In this document: piece by piece, positions 9,752-18,300 of the stretch
How the letters are laid out: every line of letters begins with the position of its first letter
Numbering within the stretch: the stretch's first letter is position 1
Assembly (NCBI RefSeq): GCF_024055575.1
Contig: NZ_JAMXOE010000003.1
Location: 243,971 to 307,970, forward strand
Reading direction: 5' to 3'
Length of the DNA stretch: 64,000 nucleotides
Source: Mucilaginibacter flavidus
Lineage (GTDB): Bacteria > Bacteroidota > Bacteroidia > Sphingobacteriales > Sphingobacteriaceae
Notes under the pieces: model-generated
Databases searched by the model: none
Told to the model about the DNA's origin: nothing
The model's input: the letters and a program-made list of their open reading frames with translations, nothing else
Program-made: the position numbers and the translations under genes

Positions 9752-9892
9752 TTAAAGAAACAAGATTTTAATTACCCAAACAAACACACTCAAAAAAGCA
9801 ACAACTACCGCTGTGTAATAGCATTTTCTTTCTAAGGGGCTTAGCTCTTTTAATGGGGTATCGGCTATTACATTGGTTGGCTCAAGCTTCAT
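9752..9892 (-). CDS. Small single-span membrane protein, 46 aa
   Basis: An ATG at 9890-9892 opens a 46-codon frame ending TAA at 9752-9754. The peptide starts MKLEPTNVIADTPLKEL, continues with a charged segment (SPLERKCYY), and then has one hydrophobic helix of about 18 residues to the C-terminus (AFLSVFVWVIKILFL). It fills the otherwise empty gap between the Wzc-like and Wzy-like genes in the same direction, 22 bp before the next start, as expected for an operon member. I recognise no family. Its position suggests an accessory subunit for the polymerase or copolymerase, but this is inference. Confidence 0.55.
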   Translation of the reverse strand: MKLEPTNVIADTPLKELSPLERKCYYTAVVVAFLSVFVWVIKILFL

Positions 9893-9941
9893 GATGCAAT
9901 ATTTATTTTATACAATTAAATATAACTTACGCCGGCCGGCT

Positions 9942-12104
9942 TTAGTTTTTGCTCTTTTTTGACGCGCCGATTATGGTGGCTTTGTTTAAAATCCAGCCGG
10001 CGAATTTATTGTTCAGTGTTTTTAAATAAGCAATATATTCTTTATGCGAATTTTTAACGCTACGGTTGGCCTCAAAAACTGCTACGGTTTTGTTTGCGAA
10101 TAAAATCCACTCCTTAGCGTTGTTTAATGAGTCGAGTGGCGGCAAGTCAATTAAAATAATATCGTACCGTAATTTAAGTTGTTCAAATTGGGCTGCTATT
10201 AATTTTTCATCATTAATCTCGAGCAATGTTGTATCGGCACCGCGATTGCCCAATACACTTATCTTGGCATTATCCCATTCGGTGTACGACGTGGCCCTGA
10301 AATAGTCCTCAACAAACAAAGTAGGTTGCACGCTCAGGGTTACAGAAGGATTAACAAAGTTGCCATCAATAAGCAGTACCTTTTTGTTTATCGAGCTGTA
10401 TGCGTAGGCAAGGCTTGTAGCAATTAATGTCTTGCCTTCACCTACCCCTATGCTGGTGATGGCCAACACTTTTTCGCCTTTTAATTCCTGGTCAATTTCA
10501 AACCTCACAGATCGCAGCAATTCTTTAAACTGCTGCATTTTAGTCCTGTTCTCAACGTCCCAAAGCTTCCTTAAATCTGGTTTTGGGCCCTTTATCATGT
10601 TTAGCGCACCAAGCATTGGCAGGTTAGTCCGGGCTACAAGCGTTGATGGCTCGGTTATGTTATCATCAAGATAATACAGAATAAATAACACCAGCAGGGA
10701 GAGAAAAAGGCTCGCCATGCCGCTAAGCCCAATCAGCAACATTTTTTTCGACGGCTGCGCGACATCTGGTGTGGCAGGCTCAACCTGGGCTAATCGGATT
10801 GAAAATTTGGATTGTAAGTTAGTAGCATTATACCTGCCCAATACATCCAGGTATTCCTTTGTGGCTATGTCGATATCAAACTCATAGGTTTTTACGGTTG
10901 CATCAAAGGGCACCAGTCTAGAAAATTTAGCATTCAAACTAGCCAGCTCCTTGTTTATCGACTTTTCGCTATACTTCGCAAGGTCTCTTGAAACTTCCAG
11001 CTCCTGGGCCTTCACCACCAAATTGTCTTTACCTATCCGCGGGTCAACCAGGTATTTGTCCGAAGTTGTATGCAGCTGTTTTACAAGTGTTGATTGCAGC
11101 GAGTCAATCGCCGGCTTGTATTTTGGGTCGAAGCCTGCGTGAACGTATTCATCGGTAAGCGCCTTTAGCTGGTCGTTAGTTGTAGCAATTTCGGCATTGT
11201 TTTGGTTTATTGATGCCTCAATGTATTTCCGGCTGTTTGGGTCGAATTTCGACAGTACATTTTGCAGGGCACCTTCATTAGCCGCCAGCGTTCTTTGGTT
11301 TTCCAGCTTTTTATCAGTGTAAGCTAAAATTTGGGCGAATATGGTTTTTGACTGGTCGTCAAGATTTAAAATGCCGTTTTTAATTTTATACTGCTGCAGC
11401 TCTTCTTTTTTCTGGTTAAGCGCGTTGCGTTTTTCTTCAAGCAAATTCGATAAAAAGTCGACCGCATTGGATTCGTTCTTTTTAATATTTACGCTATAGT
11501 AATCAATAAATTCTTTAGCCAGCGTGTTAACCACAAACGCCGACAACTGCGGATTTTCGGACGTGAATTGCACCGCTATGAAATCGCTTTCTTCGTCCCG
11601 TGCAATGTCGAGGTATTTCCTTAACGAACGCTCATCATAATGCATCGAGATAAGCAATTCGTTTAGTCCGTTTTCGTCTTTATTATATAACGATAGGGGA
11701 GCGCCGGTTATCAGCTTGGCCCGGTATACAACAAGTGCATGTTGTATCGCTGCCTGGCTTAATCCTTTAAAATCATTTTTGAGTTTTCTGAAAGGCGCGG
11801 AACTGCTTAAATCGTGGATAATAAGTTGATACGATACCTGGTCAATGAGCTTTTTTAGCTTGATGATTTCCATCAGGTTGCTAAACTCACGGTTTATTTG
11901 GTCACTTTGCGCATTGGGGCTGTTGTCTTTATCAAGTATGTGTGTTGATGCATCAACAATGCCGGTAGCAATCTGGGTACGCGAAACGTATTCGTCGGGA
12001 AGATTTTTTACCCAAAAATAAGAAGCCACCACTGCCGCCGCTACGACAACAATAATTACTAGTATATATTTTTTTAACAGTTTAAAATAACCCGATATTT
12101 CCAT
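9942..12104 (-). CDS. Wzc-like polysaccharide copolymerase with BY-kinase-type ATPase domain
   Basis: The 720-aa protein has a Wzz-type first membrane helix (about 13-30), a long periplasmic coiled-coil region (about 180-430), a second helix (about 455-480) and a cytoplasmic P-loop domain. The P-loop domain shows Walker A GVGEGKT, an A'-like LLIDGNF (usually DxD/DAD) and Walker B IILIDLPP. The C-terminus (ILNKATIIGASKKSKN) lacks the tyrosine cluster typical of autophosphorylating Wzc/CapB kinases. It probably controls EPS chain length and export, working with the outer-membrane protein gene 4 bp upstream. Kinase activity is uncertain because both the A' motif and the Tyr tail depart from consensus. 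Confidence 0.9.
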   Translation of the reverse strand: MEISGYFKLLKKYILVIIVVVAAAVVASYFWVKNLPDEYVSRTQIATGIVDASTHILDKDNSPNAQSDQINREFSNLMEIIKLKKLIDQVSYQLIIHDLSSSAPFRKLKNDFKGLSQAAIQHALVVYRAKLITGAPLSLYNKDENGLNELLISMHYDERSLRKYLDIARDEESDFIAVQFTSENPQLSAFVVNTLAKEFIDYYSVNIKKNESNAVDFLSNLLEEKRNALNQKKEELQQYKIKNGILNLDDQSKTIFAQILAYTDKKLENQRTLAANEGALQNVLSKFDPNSRKYIEASINQNNAEIATTNDQLKALTDEYVHAGFDPKYKPAIDSLQSTLVKQLHTTSDKYLVDPRIGKDNLVVKAQELEVSRDLAKYSEKSINKELASLNAKFSRLVPFDATVKTYEFDIDIATKEYLDVLGRYNATNLQSKFSIRLAQVEPATPDVAQPSKKMLLIGLSGMASLFLSLLVLFILYYLDDNITEPSTLVARTNLPMLGALNMIKGPKPDLRKLWDVENRTKMQQFKELLRSVRFEIDQELKGEKVLAITSIGVGEGKTLIATSLAYAYSSINKKVLLIDGNFVNPSVTLSVQPTLFVEDYFRATSYTEWDNAKISVLGNRGADTTLLEINDEKLIAAQFEQLKLRYDIILIDLPPLDSLNNAKEWILFANKTVAVFEANRSVKNSHKEYIAYLKTLNNKFAGWILNKATIIGASKKSKN

Positions 12105-12108
12105 TAAT

Positions 12109-12789
12109 CTATTTAATGCTTTCCAACTTGTCCCCTATAAGCTCTTCAAGATTAGTTTTGGCGGTAAAAACATTTAACTCAGCCTGTATCCTAAATGAAT
12201 TTTGATTGTAAAGGTTATTCAGCGCCTGATTATAAATGTCAAACGAAGTTTCACCTTTTTCAAACGTATACTTAAGATTTTTGGTAGCCGTTTCGGCATT
12301 TGTTACAGCGGTAACTTTATTTCGCAGGTCGGCTTGTGCTGCTAAGTAAGCAAAATAAAACCGTTTTATCTGTGCTTCAAGTGTTAAATAATATTCCTGC
12401 TGTGTAAATTCAGCAACTTTAACTGCCTCTCTTGCGTTGTGAATGGTATAAGGCCGTTCAAAAAGCGACCCCAAACTAACAGAAGCCACCAACTGGTAGC
12501 CTTTAAAAATAGTTGGCTGTATTATATTAACGGATGATTGCGGACTATAGATATACGAAGCACTGAAAGCTTCCAGCCAGCCAAAACTTGCCTGGTGAAA
12601 GGTGCTGCGGGCTATTTCAACTTGTTTTTGTTTTATTTTTGCTTCAGGATAGTTTCTCTTAGCTGCCGCAATAAGTTTCTCCATGTACGGGTACGACAAA
12701 TCCTTAAATAGCGTTTCCTGGGCGAAAAGGTTACAGGCTAAGGTCGAGAGAAATATTGAGAGACAAATAATGCGTAATTTATTATTCAT
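12109..12789 (-). CDS. Half-length TolC-like outer membrane efflux protein
   Basis: The 226-aa protein begins with a signal peptide (hydrophobic core about 7-20, cleavage near FAQ-E). Heptad-rich helices follow (KQKQVEIARSTF, then EAQIKRFYFAYLAAQADL), like one TolC structural repeat. Typical TolC/OEP proteins have two such repeats over 400-500 aa, so this is half size. It sits 4 bp upstream of the copolymerase gene and 4 bp downstream of the priming transferase gene. It may be an outer-membrane or periplasmic part of the EPS export channel; a short OEP would need more copies per channel. No frameshift is visible, so I treat it as intact. Confidence 0.75.
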   Translation of the reverse strand: MNNKLRIICLSIFLSTLACNLFAQETLFKDLSYPYMEKLIAAAKRNYPEAKIKQKQVEIARSTFHQASFGWLEAFSASYIYSPQSSVNIIQPTIFKGYQLVASVSLGSLFERPYTIHNAREAVKVAEFTQQEYYLTLEAQIKRFYFAYLAAQADLRNKVTAVTNAETATKNLKYTFEKGETSFDIYNQALNNLYNQNSFRIQAELNVFTAKTNLEELIGDKLESIK

Positions 12790-12793
12790 TTTG

Positions 12794-13882
12794 TTACACT
12801 TTTTCTTTCTGAAAAACTGCTGGCACCGTTCTTATAAGTATTTTCCAATCGAGCCAGAATGAATAGTTTTGTGCGTAAAAATTATCTAATTTTTTTCTTT
12901 CACGCTCAGACATATCTGCTTTTCCCCGTTTGGTTATTTGCCACAAACCGGTTAAACCGGCAGGCCCCAAAAAACGCATCGACCACTCGTTTGATGTCAG
13001 CATTTCTGCTTCATAAACCGGCAGTGGCCTGTTGCCAACCAACGACATATCTCCCAGTAATATGTTGAATAATTGAGGGAGCTCATCGAGGCTCGAATTT
13101 CGTAAAAATTTACCAAGTTTGGTTACGCGCGGATCGTCTTTAATTTTAACAAATGCTGCTTTTGTGCCCCCATCCTCATTTGCGTACTGATTTTGTGTGG
13201 ATAACTCAACTAACATTTTATCAGCGTCGGTTCGCATCGACCGGAATTTGTAAAAATCGAATATCTTATAACCTGTACCAACCCGCTTGCTTTTGTAGAT
13301 CACAGGGCCTTTTGAGCCCAGTTTAATGGCAATTACTACAGCCAGCATAACCGGCGAAAGGAACAAAATCATCAAGCCCGAAATAAACAAATCCATAAAG
13401 CGTTTTCCGGCAGGCATGCTGTACTTTATATCAACTTCTTTTGATATTTCGAGCAGCCTCGGTTTTATCAGTTTAAATTTCACCAGGAAGTTTAAACGCT
13501 CGCGCAAATCTGAGATAGAGAAAGGGTAAATATAAAAATCATGCACCTTAAGGCGCATGGCATCCTGTTTTAATGATTTATCGTTCGACAGGGAAAGCAA
13601 TACGATAATAAGCCCGCTAAACAATGGGTTGCCTTTAAGTCGCTCGATAAGGTCGAAACACTCGCCTTGCTCGTCAACTTCAAGCAAAATAATTTCGGGT
13701 AGAGTAAGGATCGATTGGTTACCCAAAAAATCCTCAACCTGCGAAAGGTAATCGTTATAGGAAATCTGGAAGTACGGGTCAAGCTCCTTCGACACGATAT
13801 CCCTTAAGGCTAAACCGGCATAGGCTATTTTGGTATGTGAACCTGCGTTCTCATTCCATTCAGTTGCTATGGGATTCGTCAT
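12794..13882 (-). CDS. Priming sugar-phosphate transferase (PF02397-type) with degenerate receiver-like N-terminus
   Basis: Residues about 150-362 form a bacterial sugar transferase: KRFMDLFISG with one membrane helix, GPVIYKSKRVG, FRSMR, SSLDELPQLFNIL, GDMSLVGNRP and GPAGLTGLWQ. This enzyme loads the first sugar phosphate onto undecaprenyl phosphate. The N-terminal ~130 residues look like a CheY-type receiver (IILLEVDEQG, then FYIYPF), but the Asp pocket is altered and the usual Lys before PF is Tyr, so phosphorylation is unlikely. Its start overlaps the end of the upstream CheY-like gene by 23 bp. The pairing suggests the regulator controls the priming step directly, which is inference. Confidence 0.88.
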   Translation of the reverse strand: MTNPIATEWNENAGSHTKIAYAGLALRDIVSKELDPYFQISYNDYLSQVEDFLGNQSILTLPEIILLEVDEQGECFDLIERLKGNPLFSGLIIVLLSLSNDKSLKQDAMRLKVHDFYIYPFSISDLRERLNFLVKFKLIKPRLLEISKEVDIKYSMPAGKRFMDLFISGLMILFLSPVMLAVVIAIKLGSKGPVIYKSKRVGTGYKIFDFYKFRSMRTDADKMLVELSTQNQYANEDGGTKAAFVKIKDDPRVTKLGKFLRNSSLDELPQLFNILLGDMSLVGNRPLPVYEAEMLTSNEWSMRFLGPAGLTGLWQITKRGKADMSERERKKLDNFYAQNYSFWLDWKILIRTVPAVFQKEKV

Positions 13883-14249
13883 AAATACTTATTACTTGAT
13901 TAATGGCTGATTTTAAAGATGCAGGGTTAAATGGTTTGGGCATATAGGCGTCGACCTGGAAAGGCATATTAGCAACCTGTGCGTCCAAATCATGCGCGGC
14001 AGAAAGCATAATAATTGGAATATCACGAAAAAGGCCGCTAATTTTCACATTTTTTATAAATGACTGTCCGTCAAAATAAGGCATTTGCAAGTCAGATATG
14101 ATTAACTCAGGAATGTTGCCATCCTCCAGCCAGCTAAAAGCATCAATCCCGTTATTCCTAACAACGATATCGTAATCTTTCGACAGAATAAAATTCAGAA
14201 GCTTTAAAATACTCAGGTCATCGTCAACAATTAGTATTCTTTTTTTCAT
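13860..14249 (-). CDS. Single-domain response regulator (CheY-like)
   Basis: The 129-aa protein is a complete receiver domain with no output domain: acidic pocket VDDD at 8-11, phospho-acceptor Asp53 in ISDLQMP, Ser83 in IMLSA and Lys105 in MPKPF. All signature residues are present, so it should be phosphorylatable. It is the first gene of the EPS part of the block, after a 270-bp gap, and overlaps the priming transferase gene by 23 bp. No histidine kinase is visible in the window. It probably acts by protein contact, perhaps with the receiver-like part of the next protein. Confidence 0.9.
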   Translation of the reverse strand: MKKRILIVDDDLSILKLLNFILSKDYDIVVRNNGIDAFSWLEDGNIPELIISDLQMPYFDGQSFIKNVKISGLFRDIPIIMLSAAHDLDAQVANMPFQVDAYMPKPFNPASLKSAINQVISIYDESHSN

Positions 14250-14519
14250 TCTGCTAATCTTGTATTTTAAATTTCACTTGATTACGAAAATTCCCCTAAA
14301 AAGGTTTTGCAAACGACGAATTTAAATGCCTTGCTTATTGGCGCAAGCCTTTAAATATGGAGGGTTTAGGCTCAATAATTTGCTTTTATTCTTTTATTTT
14401 ATAAAAATACTGTTTTGCTAATAATTATTACTAACTATTTTAGAATTTTTAACTGTTACATTATGAAGAAGATAAATGTTGTTTTTAACGTCAGCTGCAG
14501 CTTTTTGGTTAATTGTTGG
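14250..14519. other. Intergenic region between PPTase and response regulator genes
   Basis: This 270-bp AT-rich gap separates the NRPS/PKS genes from the EPS genes and probably holds a promoter for the latter. A near-palindrome at 14320-14356 (ATTTAAATGCCTTGC and GCAAGCCTTTAAAT) can fold into a hairpin, but no T-tract follows it. I found no exact TAnnTTTG box. Confidence 0.5.
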
Positions 14520-15284
14520 CTATAAAGGCTGCGGAAAATTGGTAGTGGCAAGATCAAAAAACGAGATTTTGTCGATAAGTTGGTTGCCGGCCACGCTGGC
14601 GATGTATTGATTATTAAGATTAAAGCTATTTATGACCCAATCCTCGTTTGACGCGATAATGCCGTCGAACACGGCTGTTGTACCATCAAGGCCCGGTAGC
14701 AACCGCAGATCGCAATCGAGGCCCTGGGCAGTTGCTTTGGTAATAGCTTCCTTGCGTGTCCAAAGTTTGAAAAAGCGATGGATGGCATCAGTCTCCGTTA
14801 TGTAATTGCATTCCCTGGGGCTGAAGTTATCGGCTAAAACATCGCGATATCCAAAATCCTGGTTTATAAACTCAACGTCGGCGCCAATCGGGGAATCGGC
14901 CACAGCCAGTAATATCGCATCGCCCGAATGGGAGAGGTTGTACTGTAAGTTATTTTGATTGCCGCTTTTTATAAACGGCTTTTTATTAAGACCGGATTCA
15001 AATTCGATAGCTTCGGGAGCTATGTTTAAATACTTGCCTAAAATAGTGCGCAATGCTGCCCGGCTTATTATAAATCTATTGCGGTCCTTTTGTTGGTAAA
15101 ACCTGTCGGCCCGGGCAATTTCATCGCCCGTGAGCATTGACTTAAAGCTGTCAACCAGTTTTGGGTTTAAATTGGGGTTTGCTTTCCAAACGTCTATGTT
15201 GTTACTAATTTTAAAACTGCAAGCCGAACTATCAAGCCAGGTTATATCAGCTAAAAAATTATTGGTGACGTTGATTGACAGCAT
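14520..15284 (-). CDS. Sfp-type 4'-phosphopantetheinyl transferase
   Basis: The 254-aa protein has the Sfp/AcpT signatures: NLSHSGD, IGADVEFI (Mg-binding Asp and Glu) and FKLWTRKEAITKA (the WxxKEA motif). Sfp-type enzymes transfer phosphopantetheine from CoA to the carrier-domain serine. Length is normal (about 230-260). It lies 23 bp downstream of the C-A-PCP-TE gene on the same strand. It therefore very probably activates the carrier domains of the three NRPS/PKS proteins here (Ser545, Ser1539 and the two PCP-TE carriers). A second, AcpS-like enzyme is encoded at 29267-29668, in the fatty-acid-type operon. Confidence 0.92.
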   Translation of the reverse strand: MLSINVTNNFLADITWLDSSACSFKISNNIDVWKANPNLNPKLVDSFKSMLTGDEIARADRFYQQKDRNRFIISRAALRTILGKYLNIAPEAIEFESGLNKKPFIKSGNQNNLQYNLSHSGDAILLAVADSPIGADVEFINQDFGYRDVLADNFSPRECNYITETDAIHRFFKLWTRKEAITKATAQGLDCDLRLLPGLDGTTAVFDGIIASNEDWVINSFNLNNQYIASVAGNQLIDKISFFDLATTNFPQPL

Positions 15285-15307
15285 ACTGGGTAAATGAGCG
15301 CAGCAAG

Positions 15308-18300
15308 TTACTTCTTTACTGCGTCATCTAAACATTTTTGCAATACCTGCGCAAAAATTTTGTCGTTAGGTGCTTTAAATATGGTATTGTGTTCTCCGGG
15401 AATTTGGTGGATATGCACGCCTTTAAGCGCATATGGTTTCCAGCCCAGGTATTCAAAGTCGTCCATATAAAAAGTGCGGTTTTCGGCCCTGAAAACTTCA
15501 ACGGCAACATTGTAAGGCTTTAACTGGTAACGACGCTCGGCAAGGTTGTTCATCTCGTCAATTTTATTCGAGTATCCAAAAAAGCCTTCCTGTTTTTGTT
15601 CCTTACCATATTTAAACCGCCACCATGCGCGCTTAAATCTGCGCGTTAATGATAGTTTTTTGTCGGATATGGTTTCTTTAATGCCGCTTGACGAAGAAAG
15701 CGCATACGCCATTTTGTCCTTAAAAAACCGGCTTCGTTTTATTAGTTTAATCAAAACCGGGTCGTGATGTGGCGACCGGTAAGCATAGGTATCAAACATT
15801 GCCAAAACCTTAACTTCTTTACCCATGGCTTCAAATTGCTTAGTCATTTCGAAAGCGATGATACCGCCGAAAGAATAGCCCGCTAAAGCATAAGGGCCAT
15901 CGGGGTTTTGCTTCATAATCGACTCGATATAATGCGCTGCAATTTCTTCGATGCTACCAAGTGGTTCTTCAACCCCGTCGAGCCCTTTGGCCTGTAAACC
16001 GAAAACCGGTTGGTCTTCGGCCATATTCATGGCCAGGGTATTGAATAACAGTACGTTTAAACCTGCACCATGCACCATATATAAAGGCATTTTATTGCCC
16101 TTTGGCTTAATAGGAACCAATGAATCCCAGGTGATGGATTTACCATCCATTTGCAGCATCAGTGCCAGTTTTTCAACTGTCGATGTTTCAAACAGGGCAG
16201 CCAACGGTAATCGTTTACCGGTCTCTTTTTCAATGCGGGTCATTACCTGCACTGCAATAAGCGAATGGCCGCCCAACTCAAAAAAGTTATCGTATACGCC
16301 AATTTTATCTATGCCAAGGTATTCTTTCCAAATGTTCGCAACCAATTGTTCAACATCGGTGCGTGGTGCAACAAAGCCATGGCCGGTATCAACAGCTGAG
16401 ATGCCGTGTTTAGCCAATATTTTCTTATCAACCTTGCCATTTGGGGTTAGTGGCATTTCGTCCAGCACCACAAAATTATCAGGCACCATATAATCAGGCA
16501 CCGAATTTCGCAAGGTTTCTTTCCAGTTTTGCACCTGGGCAGCTTCATCCTGCAAGGCGCTGTCTTTGTTAACAACTACAAAAGCCACCAGTTTATCAAT
16601 GCCGAAATTGTCGGGCCTTGCTAAAACCACGGCTTCTTTAACATTGGTGTTATTAACCAGGTTATATTCAATCTCCCCGGTTTCTATGCGGTAACCACGG
16701 ATCTTCACCTGCGCATCCACACGGCCCAGGCATTCAATTTCGCCATCAGGCATAAAGCGACCCAAATCGCCTGTGTTATACATTTTGGCGCCTGGTATTT
16801 TTGTGAAAGGGTCGGCAACAAACATTTCAGCGGTCAACTCAGCGCGGTTTAAATAGCCTTTGGCAACACCGTCGCCGCCAATATAGATTTCACCGGGGAT
16901 GCCAACGCCTAATGGCCTTAAAAATTTATCTAATATGTAGATAGAGGTATTGTCAATAGGCCTGCCGATAGATATTTTGTCAGCAGCTTTTATTTCTTTT
17001 ACTGTCGACCATATGGTGGTTTCAGTTGGCCCGTATACATTCCATAGGGAGCTTGCACAAGTTAAAATTCTTTCCGCCAGTTCGGCAGGTAAAGCCTCAC
17101 CGCCGCAAATTGCTTTTATGGCAGTGTCTTTACTCCATCCAGCCTCCAGCATTATGCGCCAGGTATAAGGTGTGGCCTGCATAACGGTAGCGCCATGGTT
17201 TTTAATAATATCAAGTAATGCGCGTCCGTCTTTTGCAGTGGCGGCATCGGCCAAAATTATTTCGGCGCCGGTTAAAAGGGGCAAAAACAACTCAAGCCCG
17301 GCAATGTCAAAACTAATGGTAGTAACAGCAAGAAATTTATCGGCAGGGGTTAAACCCGGCTGTTTTTGCATGCTGTATAGAAAGTTTACCAGGTTATGCT
17401 GCGCAATTTGAACGCCTTTAGGCATACCGGTTGAACCAGAGGTGTAAAGGATGTAAACCAAATCATCGCCGGCAACAGTAACTTCAGGGTCGGTAGTTGG
17501 GTAATCGTCAATGGCTAACCACTCATCCTCCAAAACTAACTCCCTGGCGTTGGACTGATATTTTCCTTTGTAGTTAAGGGAAGTCAATAACACAACCGCC
17601 TGCGAATCCTCAATCATGTAATTGATACGGTTGATTGGGAAAATAGGGTCGAGCGGGATATAAACGCCACCGGCTTTCATTATAGCAAGCATGCTGATGA
17701 CCATTTCGGTCGACCGGTCCATCGAAAAGGCAACTTTATCACCTTTTTCAACGCCGTTTTTTATCAGGATGGCCGCCAATTGATTGGCACGCTCATTTAA
17801 TTCTTTATAAGTAGTTTTTTGTTCGCCAAAGGTTATTGCCGTTTTGCCCGGTGCTCCGGCGGCAATGTTAGCAATCAGCTTATGCAAGGGCGTTTCGCGG
17901 GGATAGGCGCAGGCCGTATCATTCCATTCTACCAACTGATGGCTCAATTCGGCTGAATCCATGGTTAGGATATTGCCTATCAATACGTCAGGATCCTTCA
18001 CCAATTCGCGCAACAAAAATTCGAAGCTATCCATCATTTTTTTGATGGTTGACGGCTTGAAAAGTTGTGTGTTGTACGACCATTCTAAAGTCGGCGATTC
18101 TTCGTGACCAGCAATGTTCAGGAATATCTCAAAGTTCTCGTACTCGCGCGGGTTGCTGATCAGCTTATGATGCAGCTGGTAAAATTCTACATCGTCATCA
18201 AGCCCCATGTCTATGTTGAACATCACCGGCACCAGTGGTAACCTTGATGAATCACGGGCTATGTGTAGTTTTTTCAACAAACTGCCGAAAGTGTATAATT

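Noticed and set aside
14320..14356. Rho-independent terminator after the PPTase gene
   Set aside because: The hairpin is AT-rich, imperfect, 165 nt after the stop and lacks a T-tract.
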